In this document: piece after piece, positions 34,388 through 44,500 of the stretch | How positions within the stretch are numbered: the stretch's first letter is position 1 | Layout of the letters: each line of letters begins with the position of its first letter | From: Solanum dulcamara | Taxonomy: Eukaryota; Streptophyta; Magnoliopsida; Solanales; Solanaceae | Direction: 5' to 3' | Length of the DNA stretch: 64,000 nucleotides | Assembly: GCF_947179165.1 (NCBI RefSeq) | Contig: NC_077241.1 | Location: forward strand, 32,917,246 to 32,981,245 | Made by a program: the position numbers and the translations under genes | The notes under the pieces: generated by a model | What the model saw: only the letters and a program-made list of their open reading frames with translations | Database searches by the model: none | Told to the model about the DNA's origin: nothing

Positions 34388-35531
34388 GTATATGACTTTT
34401 ATATAATTCCAAAGAAGTTCCTATTCGTAGAGCCGCTAGGATGGACAACTTCTTGATTTTCCAAATGATATTTTATCATGCCTAGATACGTGTATATGAT
34501 TCCAAAAGTTCTATTTGGATATAACTTATAGTGATATTCAAAAGATACTTGATATGACTCTTGTCTTGATTTTTGAATAATAGCTCATTTTGTTAACTCC
34601 ATCGAGTCTCAAAAATGATTTAAAGTGCATTTAGTTTCTCACTACTCCACTCGTGGATGCCTCAATGCTTCCTTCACCGAGCCCGGGTCAGGTTTTATTA
34701 TCGTGCGTACTTCTCTGCATCATTCATCGTGCCCCGACATAAGGGGGCAGGTACGCCCTATACATGGGTTTGATTTTTGGACTTATAATGTGCCATGTAC
34801 ACATATGATATGATATGACCATCTAATATGATATGATTTGTTATGGAGATATTCCCTACTCTGGAGTTATGATGTACTGTGGCGCTAGTGATGGGGAAGC
34901 GACCACAATTTGTTCACCGAGTCCCATAATGGGACCAGATATGGCATATGTTTTTATGCATACATTATCTGTGGTTATGAAAAGTATTTTGATATTCTGG
35001 ATATTTTGCTCATTTTTGCACCTTCTGTTCTGGTAATGGGTTTACCTATTATAGTCCATGCTTTACATACTCGGTACATTATCCTTACTGACCCCATTTT
35101 TTGGGGACTGCGTTACATGCTCGTAGGTACAGATGCTCAGTTTGCTGATCCGCTCGCTTAGGACATCCACCTTGTTGGTTGGCAGTGCTCCTTTGTCCGG
35201 AGCCCTATTTTGGTACTAACATTTCTGTTGTACATTTGTACATGTTGGTTAAGGGTACGATGGGGCCCTGTCCCATCATATGACTAGGCTATTATCTCGT
35301 AGAGGTCTGTAGACTTGTGATGTGGGTTATTTATATATGTTTTGGGCTTTCTGTTCCATGATGGCCTTAATGATCCTCTTGTGCTATATATGTTCTCATG
35401 CGCTCTCTAGCGACCCCTTTTTATTTTCTACTTTTGTTAAATCTTCTAACATGCTAAGTGGGTCTAAGAGTACGTATGGGTGCCCCACTCGGGCACCAGT
35501 CATGGCCTATGGAGTTGGGTAGTAATAAAAG

Positions 35532-35543
35532 TGGTATCAGAGC
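35532..35543 (+). other. LARD primer binding site (initiator tRNA-Met)
   Basis: TGGTATCAGAGC, an exact match to the common plant initiator-Met primer site, four bases after the 5' LTR end. It primes minus-strand cDNA synthesis. Confidence 0.85.
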
Positions 35544-38500
35544 AGTCCTTCCTCATAATGTCTAAGGCCGTATCTAGTAGAGTCTTGTTTATTGATGTGT
35601 TGCATGGCATATCTATAAACAGGAGGCTACAGGACATTTAGGATGTTACTTTTCTTTCATATCTAAGATCGTGCGATAGATCTAAGTCATAGGAAAACAC
35701 CTTATATTAACCTTGGATGTTAACAGAAGGATGACAGCAACGGAAGGAAGTGATTGACGATATTGGAAGTCACAAGGCATGTAGGTAAGCAAAGGCACGA
35801 AAGATATCTATTGGGTAAGGTATTGAAGTAGAACTGAAATGTAAAGTTGTAAATTGAAAGGAAGAGTAGATAGGAAAGTGTAATAGAGGAAGTTCCAGTA
35901 GACGTACGAGGTAAGTCCATTTTCATACTGTTGATTGTAGGCGCCCTGTGTGGCTGCAATATGATGTGATATGATACATATATATGTATCTTTATACATG
36001 TTGGCCCTGTGAGGCACTGTTGGTATTTTCTGTATGTAGGTTTGAGATAGTAAAAAATACAGAGAAAACTCTGTCCAAATTTTTCTAGAAATAAAAGAGA
36101 ATGAGATACAGGGCTGCAGTATGTCTTGAAAGGTCGTGCCCATAATAATGATGAGATTTGGCTAAACCACGAGTATGGCTGACCTCGAGAAATAAGTTAA
36201 TTGCTGAATTGATGGCAATAGAAACTAGAAGGTCGATATTGATATGGTAAACTGAAGTTGGAAAGGACTTGTGACCCTAGGGAGATGATTTATAGAAGAC
36301 TGGTAGTTTTGGATAGAAGATATATTAAGGCACCAACGGAATTGATACACAGGGATAAACTATGACGATCTATAATTAAAAGGGAGTAACAGTATGATTA
36401 AGACAAAAGCGCAAGGGAAATAGAATTGTGACGGATATGAAGTATTAATAGGACAGCTTGAGAGATATTAAGGATAAGACTAACTAAGAAGGGTAAGTAA
36501 CCCATAATAAGAATCGTAAAAAAGGTTAAGAAGTGTTATACTATGGGGTGGAATACAAACAAGATATGATGTGAATATAATGAGGATCGTTATAAAAATA
36601 AGTAAAGCCTAGTGAGAAAGTGGCTAGTGATAGGACGTGGCCCATGTAATAAGAATATAAGGGTAAGTGTGAAATGGAAAAGCGGGCTAGGGAACAAATA
36701 AGAAAGACTTATCAAGTTCCGTAGGGAAAGTTGCGAATAAAGATTATGCGATAACGGAAAGGATAGCGAGCACAAGGAAAGAGAGAGTAACTGAAAGGAG
36801 TAAGTAAGAAAAAAGTGAGATGACAGTGTAACAATAGGTCATGACATGTGTAGCCAAAGATACGAATGCTAAAAGTGATAAAACTACGAAAGGCCAAGCT
36901 ATAGAAGGATGAGCAACGAGATAAAATGGCTATTAAGGAATGATTGATATGATACGAATAAAGATGGATGAAAAGAATACGTTTTGGAAATGAGAAAAAG
37001 GATTATGTGAAAGTAATGCATTCTGAATAATACAGAGGTAGTATAAGATCCCTCTTATGCAGAATAAAAGATAGACATAGATGGGATAAATAATAGGAGA
37101 AATCTATGGAAGCACCTGAGATAGATATGATTAAATGAATACAGATACGGAATAAAAGGGAAACGTTCAATATGAACTTAAAAGTGCAATACGACTACAT
37201 GGTTATAAGGTAAGGCCTTGATTGAGGCAAACTAGGTATGTTGTTGAGAAAATTAAAAGCTGGTGTTGGGTACACGGTAAGGTCAAGTGGTATAAGGTAT
37301 AAAGGGGTGGTGTGTGCACATAACGTCGCCCTGACAATAGTGGAATCCTTAAGAGACAAAGACGGTAAACTTAAGGAATAAATGGGGCAATATACATTCA
37401 TCCCAAGAAACAAAGGATATAGGTTGGGATAAAGCTACTCCTACAAGAGAACTATGGACAATTATCGTCGGAATATAAGTATTGCCTAATTGGAACTAGA
37501 ACGACTAAAAGTGCTAATTAACTTTTGATAAAGATAAGTGGAGTGTGGCCTTGATGAGTTGTTCCATGGGTCACATTACACAAGTAAAGATTAATAGATG
37601 AGATATCGCACTATGTATGGAAAGGTTCTCATCGCTTCATAACTTAGTCAAGGTTTCATACGTACAGAATCAAGTTATAAAGGATGAAGAAAGATATGGA
37701 CATGATACGGTACCAAGCGGATTGGGAAAAGAGATTGGATGAGTTTTGAGATTGGACAAAGGTATAAGTACCCCCCCCCCCCCTTAAGGGGGAAGCGGGT
37801 GAGAGGAATGCAAGGGCAAGATGGAAATAATAGATACTATAATATAGCGGATATGGATGTTTAAACTTCAAGAAGATCCCATGCTGAAACAAGTTAGAAG
37901 GGATGAAAGCCAACAATAATGGGATGGAAGTCAGAATGGTATTTAACGAGGTGTCAAGAAGTTTTGGCAAAACCTTATATAACATAACGTTAGAAGATGG
38001 GTTTGTATAAAAATAAAGGGTACGACCAGGGAAGGGTATCGAATAACTCAAGAGATCATGTGAAGGATAACAAAACCATACGGGGTCAAAAGACAAGATA
38101 TTGGCTATAGAGTTGATCGCAAATGATACTGCAATAGATAAATAACCAAGAAAAAGGGACAACAAGCCTCCTATGATTGGAAGTGAGAAGAGAAAGGAGT
38201 GAATAAAAGAAAAGAAAGAAGTATGATAAGATGGGACAAGCTAGTTTCAATGTGAATGAGATAGGTGAAAAACAATGAACCTGGAGATAAAAAGACTACG
38301 TCTACCTCATACAAGTTGTACCGAGAGGTTTATGCAACTTATTAATATGTATGTGTTAAGTATAGGTCCAAGTGAGTAAGTACGTGGTAAAAGGAATAAG
38401 GGTTCAATAAGGACAATACACTTATAATATTTTGGATACGTTACAGAGAGGTAGAGAAGGGATATGCATACTTGTTCCCTATCTCCAAAGGTAGTCTAAA

Positions 38501-38591
38501 CTCCTAAAAGGATTGGAAGACAACGGTTATAGAGAACTCTCAAAAATACTCATAAAACCCTATAAGACAAGTTAACATTCGAGGACAAATA
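35544..38591 (+). other. LARD internal non-coding region with strong purine strand bias
   Basis: No retroviral-type motif in any frame; plus-strand frames are closed every few codons. Sampled lines are 70 percent (36661) and about 77 percent (36781) purine on the plus strand. The minus strand is therefore C/T-rich and shows longish but meaningless frames, such as 37656-38165 (169 codons rich in Leu, Ser, Phe and Tyr). A run of 13 C at 37771-37783 followed by TTAAGGGGG breaks the pattern. Conserved non-coding RNA for packaging is a possible role. Confidence 0.75.
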
Positions 38592-38609
38592 TTCAAAAGG
38601 GGGGAAGAA
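38592..38609 (+). other. LARD polypurine tract
   Basis: AAAAGGGGGGAAGAA at 38595-38609 directly before the 3' LTR start TGTTATACCCC; the plus-strand primer of reverse transcription. Confidence 0.8.
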
Positions 38610-41467
38610 TGTTATACCCCGTACTTTTGTATCTTGAAAGACTCGTACCTTGAGAGGTTTTTGAGTTTCTTGAAAGATTTTTAAGCTTATTAAGCTTCTT
38701 AAGTTTCTTGAAAGGTTCTTAAGCTTCTTAGAAGTTACCATATGAGATGGATAAGCTATAACACTATCAAATAACTCTAAGGAAAGGAGAATGTGATACC
38801 CCATTATAACGAAGATTGGTGATAGGGTTATCAGAATACGAAAGGAATTGGAGACCAAATAATGAGTCGTAGGACTCAACTTATTTATGTAAGCTACCAA
38901 CTTGGAAATCTTACATACTTAAGCTACTTGAGTACATACAAAGCTTACGTAGCAAGGATTACATAGGTTTGTAAAGCAAGATGAGATTACGAACCCACGA
39001 GGAGAAGAAAAGAGCGACACATGGTAGAAAAAGGGAGTGCTATGTGGCAGCAGCTGGAGGTTCCATTTGGCAACAACTGATGCAAGGAGGAGGGCCCCAG
39101 CTGCCATGTGGCAGCCCATGAGGGGTAGTGCGGTATGTTGGCCTAATAAGGACTTGACACGTGTCACCACTTAGGGGTTGACATGTGTCACCGCTTAGAT
39201 TAGTCTATATATGTATGTTTATGAATTTTTATTTACATCCTTATCTCATAAGTCATCTTTGTTGAAAGAAAATTCTAGAAAGAAGAAGAGAAGAGAGAAC
39301 TTAAGCTAGAGAGAAGAACGAGCTACAGTTTTGGGAGGAGAAAAAGGTAATTTCTCCGATTCCGCTCTGTGAATTAATTATATGGGGTATAACACAAAGT
39401 TATGAAGATTTTAGTAATATAAATGTATGGTTTGTAGCAGCCCCAAATAGACAAAAAACAGCCACGAAGTTTCAGTCACGCTAGAAGAGCTTCCGGAGTT
39501 TTGGCGAGTTTCGGGCAAGGTAAGGCTTTCCCCTTTCAAATTGAAGTTTATGATGTTTTTATAGGTTATATTACATGTCTTAAGTGAGGATGGAAGTGGA
39601 AAATGTGTATAAGGATGCTTGATATTAGAAACAAACTAAATTGATATCGTAGTAGGTAAATCAAAGTCGAGTAGTGTGTTGTTTTTGTGGTGCTGCAGGT
39701 TGGGGTGGTTTAATTGCATGTTACAGGTCTTGAAAGTACTCAAAAATGGGTGTGGGTGCTTCTGGTTGCAGCCACATGACCCTCCTTTTTGTATGGTAAA
39801 ATATTTTATGAAATAAAGGCTAAGAACTCCATTTTGGTATCGTAGTTCGGATCTAGTTGTTTGGAGTTGTATTGGGTAATGTTGAAGTGGTTTATTTATA
39901 TATATAATGCTGGTTGTTTTTTTTGGTATGCTTGTTGATATTTTGGCCGAGTTAAATCTCGGGGATGTAGAAGTTATAGGGGAGATGCTCCCCGATTTTC
40001 GGTAACTTAGGAACAAGTAATGAACTAGTCGAGGGAAATGGATAAGGAAATGACCTCTATGAAGACTTGGTTGTAGAGTTGGAATTCGAAAGTTAAATTT
40101 CATTAACCATAGTATTACTTTCATGTTAAATAGGTTCAAGAGATGACGAGGCGAACGTATTAGGAGTAATCCGTAAGAGGTATGTAAAGCTAACTGTTCC
40201 TTCTTTTGGCATGTCTTTGGCATAAGTATGTACAGCTAACCATTCTTTCTCTAGGCATATTGTTACATAAGTATATAAAGATAATCTTCCTTTTTGGTAT
40301 GTTTTTTATGAAATAAGTATATGACTTTTATATGATTCCAAGGAAGTTCCTATTCGTAGAGCCGCTAGGATGGCCAACTTCTTAATTTTCCAAACAATAT
40401 TTTATCGTGCCTAGATACGCGTATATGATTCAAAATGTTCTATTTGGATATAACTCATAGTGATATTCAAAAGGTACTTGATATGACTCTTGTCTATATT
40501 TTCGAATAATAGCTCATTTTGTTAACTCTATCAAGTCTCAAAAATGATTTAAAGTGCATTTAGTTTCTCACTACTCTACTCGTGGATGCCTCAATGCTTC
40601 CTTCACTGAGCTTGGGTCAGGTTTTGTTATCGTGCATACTTCTCTGCATCGTTCGCCATGCCCCGATGTGAGGGGGTAGGTATGTCCTCTACATGGGTTT
40701 GATTTGTGGAGTTATGATGTGCCATGTACATATATGATATGATATGATCTGATATGATCATTTGATATAATATGATTTGTTACAGAGATATTCCCTACTC
40801 TTGATTAATGATTTGCTATGGTGCCAGTGACGGGGAGGCGACCACGATTTGTTCACCGAGTCCCATAATGGGGCCGGATATGGCATATGTTTTTCTGCAT
40901 ACATTATCTGCGGTTATGAAAAGTATTTTGATATTCTGGATATTTTGCTCATTTTTGCACCTTTTGTTCTAGTAATGGCTTTACTTATTACAGTCCATGC
41001 TTTACATACTCGGTACATTATCCATACTGACATCCTTTCTTTGGGGGCTGCATTATATGTCCGCAGATACAGACGCTCAGTTTGCTGATCCGCTTGCGTA
41101 GGACATCCACCCTGTTGGTTGGCAGTGCTCCTTTGTCTGGAGCCCTATTTTGGTACTAACTTTTCTCTTGTACATTTTTACATATTGGTTAAGGGTACGA
41201 CGAGGCCCTGTCCCATCATATAACTAGGCTATCATTTTGTATAGGTCTATAGACTTGTGATGTGGGTTATGTATATATGTTTTGGGCTTTGTATTTTGTG
41301 ATGGCCTTAACGGCCCTCTTGTGCTATATTTGTTCTCATGCGCTCTCTAGCGACCCTTTTTTGATTTCTACTTTTATTTATTCTGCTAACACACTAAGTG
41401 AGGCTAAGGGTACGTATGAGTGCCAAACTTGAGCACCAGTCACCGCCTATAGAGTTGGGTCATGACA
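38610..41467 (+). repeat. LARD 3' LTR (2.86 kb)
   Basis: It starts TGTTATACCCCGTAC and ends GGGTCATGACA, with intact TG...CA termini, followed by the target duplication CATGG (41468-41472). It is collinear with 32629-35527, with one fewer 46-bp repeat and several small indels. The TATA box is at 39206-39212, with a perfect G-box palindrome at 39155-39166. Confidence 0.85.
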
Positions 41468-41472
41468 CATGG

Positions 41473-42685
41473 AGACTCACAGATCAGTAATAAGAGCTTG
41501 TCTGAGCTCGCCCAAAAGATCAAAACTCTAGGGAAAGAAAGCAATTAAAGAACTATGCAAGAGATGAAAAGGGCGACTCTGTGAACTTGTCGGCAAGCGA
41601 TATCAAGCTTGCCAAATTAGAGATCATGAACTGAAGGAGAAATTCTCCAAAAGGCGAGGAAAAGAACTGAAAGGCGACTTTCTGACCACTTTGGCGAGCC
41701 AGAATAACGATGCCAAAGTGATCCAAGTGACTGTTTTGGCTAGAGTTTTGCACACGTATAAATAAAGTTTTCAAAGGAAGATGGGGTACTCTTTTCACTA
41801 CTAAGACTCAGAGACAAGATCCTTGAAGATATCTGGGGGTTTTAATTTTGTTTTTGAGATTTTGGCTTTGGGCTTTGGGATTTGGATTTCAAACTTTGCT
41901 GAAATAACTAGAGGATAATTACTTTGGTATAATTCCTTTAATTTCTATAATGTGTGGCTAAATCCTCTACTTCTAAGGGGTGCTACTGAGTTAAATTATT
42001 ATTCTAGTTTTGGGTTTTTGGTACAGCTCATAAATTATTAATTTGAAATGGATTTTGCTAATTTAGTGTTGAATCAGTTATGAATTATGGTTGCAAATAT
42101 ATTTCTATGTTAGATCTTTATTATTAGCTTGAAATGATAATGTGAAGTGACCAAATTATAAAATAGCCATTGATTCTTGTTTATCAATTATAACCTCCCT
42201 CATGACAGGAAGTTTTGCTAAGGACTGGGTTAATTTTATTAGATCGTATGTTTAGGTTCAAAAACGCTTGCATGTATAGATGAATAGAGATTGATAGATG
42301 CTATCTCATAGGATTGATTAACCTTTACCTATCTATTGAGGATAACGATGTTGAGCTACACATTTACCCTTATTAGAACATTAGTTTTAAATTTGCACCT
42401 CCCCTAAAAGCCTTTTTTCATCTTATTACAAGCTAAATTGGTTTAATCGTGTTATTATTGAATCTTGCTAACCCTTCAAAACTTTAAAACAGAATCTTAT
42501 AAATTTAATTTATGTCACAATTAACTTGTTTTTATGCTACAAAAGTCTAAAACATGATCTTATTTCTTGATCGAAGTCTATTCCTAACCATTCCTTATGG
42601 TATTCAACCCCAATCTTATATGTTGAGTTTATATTACTAACGAATGACTACACTCTAAATTGTAAGAAGTGTAGTTTGAGCATTA
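41473..42685 (+). repeat. Athila 3' LTR, right part
   Basis: Continuation of the LTR cut at 32628: the GCGAGCC/GGCGAG words, a TATA box (TATAAATA, 41757-41764) and the downstream AT-rich R/U5-like part. The end is set near GTGTAGTTTGAGCATTA (42669-42685), where Tekay C protease sequence soon begins; the terminal CA is not intact, so the limit is approximate. The joined LTR would be about 1.6 kb. Confidence 0.65.
41757..41764 (+). promoter_or_regulatory. TATA box of Athila LTR
   Basis: TATAAATA after a CACACG stretch and about 70 bp before a C/A-rich leader-like sequence. It is the best promoter candidate in the interrupted LTR. Confidence 0.45.
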
Positions 42686-42689
42686 TGAA

Positions 42690-43400
42690 GATATGATCTA
42701 TGTTTCTTATTAGCCTGCCTATGCTTTATTTGAGCTGCGGTCTACTTACTTGTATATGTTTGCGCATTATGCTACTCAATGGGATGATTTATGTGAGACA
42801 TTGCTTTTGCCTATGTGTGTGGATACCCCCGTAGGTGACTCTTTAGTAGGGGATCGAGTATATCGATCCTGTGCGGTGACCATCGTGGGGTATGATACTA
42901 GAGCGGCTTAATTGTGGTAGATATGGTAGATTTTGACTTGATTCTAAGCATGGATTGCTTGTCTACTCATCATGTGGTTTTGGAATGCTTCTCCATGACC
43001 GTTACCTTATGTATTCCCAGCATTCCTCTAATTGTATGGGAAGGTGCAATTAGTCATGTACCATATGGTGTGATATCCTTCCTCAGGGTTCAGCAGTTAG
43101 TGGGAAAAGGGTGTCTAGCCTATCTTGACTATGTCTATGACACTAGTGCTGACACTCCTTCTATTGATTTTATTCAGGTGGTTCAATATTTCCCTGATGT
43201 ATTTTCTACCAATCTACCTCATTTTCCTCCTGAGTATGATATTGATTTTGGCATTGATGTTGAGTCGGGTACACAACTAGTATCGATTCCACTATATCGG
43301 ATGACTCCAATTGAGTTGAGGAAGCTTAAGGTATGGCTCTAGGACCTCTTGAGTAAGGGGTTTATTAGTCCCAGTGTGTCTCAGTCGGTGCTCTTATACT
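42690..43400 (+). pseudogene. Tekay C protease and start of RT
   Basis: The fragment opens at the protease active-site region: the expected LFDSG triad reads LFELR (about 42727), so the catalytic Asp-Ser-Gly is lost. VDTPVGDS (about 42820) and VDFDLILSMDCLSTHH (42923-42970, for the LGMDWL motif) follow. Then come VISFLRVQQLVGKGCLAYL, the linker VQYFPDVFSTNLPHFPPEYDIDF, and PLYRMTPIELRKLK entering RT. A CAG-to-TAG type stop at 43340-43342 ends the 142-codon frame. The 5' part of the element is missing; the end of the Athila LTR adjoins it. Confidence 0.85.
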
Positions 43401-44040
43401 GTTCGTGAAAAGAAAGGATGGTACATTATGTATGTATATTGATTACAAGCAGTTGAATAAGGTGACCATCAAGAATAGGTACCCGATGCCGCGTATTGAG
43501 GACTTATTTGACCATCTCTAAGGTGCAGAAGTGTTCGATAAGATATACTTGACGTCAGGGTATCACTAGTTGGGGATTAGTTAGTCAGATATCCCTAATA
43601 CTGCTTTTACAACTTGATATAGGCACTATGAATTCTTAGTCATGTTTTTTGGGTTGAGTAATTCCCCTGTAACATTCATGGATTTGATGAACCTTTGTTC
43701 AGACCCTACTTGGACTCCTTCATAATTATATTCATTGATGATATTCTAGTATACTCCAGGAGCAGAGAGCAGCATGAGTAGAACCTAAAGATAGTACTTC
43801 AGACCATGCGGGATCAATAGTTATATGCCAAACTGACTAAGTGTGAATTTTGGCTTGAGTCTGTTGTATTCCTAGGAATGGTAGATCCGATGAAGATAGC
43901 GGCAGTTTGTGATTGGTCTAGGCACACTTCTCCTACTGAGGTTTGCAGTTTCATCTAGTTAGCAGAATATTACAGATCGTTTGTGTAGGAGTTCTCTTCT
44001 ATTATGGTACCTTTGACTAGATCGACTTAGAAGAATGTTC
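43401..44040 (+). pseudogene. Tekay C reverse transcriptase
   Basis: Recognisable blocks in shifting frames: [21 protein letters not shown] (about 43433-43496), TSGYH (about 43555), then FIDDILVYS with the catalytic FIDD at 43731-43742, and [12 protein letters not shown] (about 43848). Stops at nearly every former CAG Gln codon (for example DHL-stop-GA, SGYH-stop, HE-stop-NL, RDQ-stop-L). Both catalytic Asp residues survive, but the gene is dead. Confidence 0.85.
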
Positions 44041-44500
44041 CTTTTCAGTGATCTAACGAGTGTGAAGGAGCTTCCTGAAGCTCAAAGCCTTGTTCACTTC
44101 AGCTCTGATTCTTACTTTTACTATTGAGGAGCATAGATTTACAATGTATTGTGATGCTTCAAGTGTTGGCTTGGGTTGCATTCTAATATAGCAGGGTAGA
44201 GTTAATGCATATACTTCTAGGTAGCTGAAGGTGCATGAGTGAAACTACCCTACACATGATTTAGAGTTGGCAGCAGTAGTCTTCGCATTGAAGATTTGGA
44301 GGCATTACTTTTATGGAGCTCATTGTGAGATATACACTGACCACCATAGTTTTTAGTACATATTAAGTTGGAAAGACCTTAATTTGAGATAGTGCAGGTG
44401 GTTGGAGTTGCTGAAGGACTATGATATCACTATTCTTTATCACCCGAGCAAGGAAAATTAGTTGCAGATGATTTGAGATGGAAGGCAGTTACTATGGGGA
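44041..44500 (+). pseudogene. Tekay C RNase H
   Basis: FTMYCDASSVGLGCIL (about 44140), [21 protein letters not shown] (about 44260-44322), YTDHHSF (about 44335) and a final VADD-like motif (about 44463) in place of VADA. The four acidic positions can be traced. Stops again replace Gln codons (RVNAYTSR-stop-LKVHE). Confidence 0.85.

Larger units (their letters stand above)
32629..35527 (+). repeat. LARD 5' LTR (2.9 kb)
   Basis: It starts TGTTATACCTCGTACTTTTG. Its last seven bases (AGTAATA) differ from the CATGACA end of the 3' LTR, so the 5' copy has lost the canonical CA. The first 300 bases differ from the 3' LTR at only a handful of positions by eye; later parts differ more. It holds a repeated TTAAGCTTCTTAAG region (32690-32750), a promoter (33176-33233), a 46-bp tandem repeat (34205-34387) and the CCCC/GGGG hairpin at 35092-35106. 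Short frames in it are incidental. Confidence 0.85.
32629..41467 (+). mobile_element. LARD-like non-autonomous LTR retrotransposon, 8.8 kb, with target duplication
   Basis: Two LTRs of about 2.9 kb (32629-35527 and 38610-41467) enclose 3.08 kb that contains no gag, protease, RT, RNase H or integrase in any frame. CATGG at 32624-32628 and 41468-41472 is the 5-bp target duplication. A perfect initiator-Met primer site and a polypurine tract are present, so every cis-signal for replication exists without any enzyme. That architecture is that of large retrotransposon derivatives, which use proteins from autonomous relatives. The 3' end signature (CATTCGAGGACAAATATTCA then AAAAGGGGGGAAGAA) resembles the Tekay elements in this window, so a chromovirus is a plausible helper. 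It lies inside the Athila 3' LTR and is younger than it. Confidence 0.85.

Noticed and set aside
35532..35543. tRNA gene at the TGGTATCAGAGC site
   Set aside because: Only the primer-binding complement of a tRNA 3' end; no cloverleaf around it.
37656..38165. 169-codon minus-strand reading frame in the LARD element
   Set aside because: It is the C/T-rich complement of a purine-biased strand, giving Leu/Ser/Phe/Tyr-rich peptide with no domain; AT/CT bias alone keeps it open.
39636..40223. 195-codon minus-strand frame in the LARD 3' LTR (partly repeated at 34039-34248)
   Set aside because: Antisense to LTR promoter-proximal sequence, not maintained in the 5' LTR copy, no motif.
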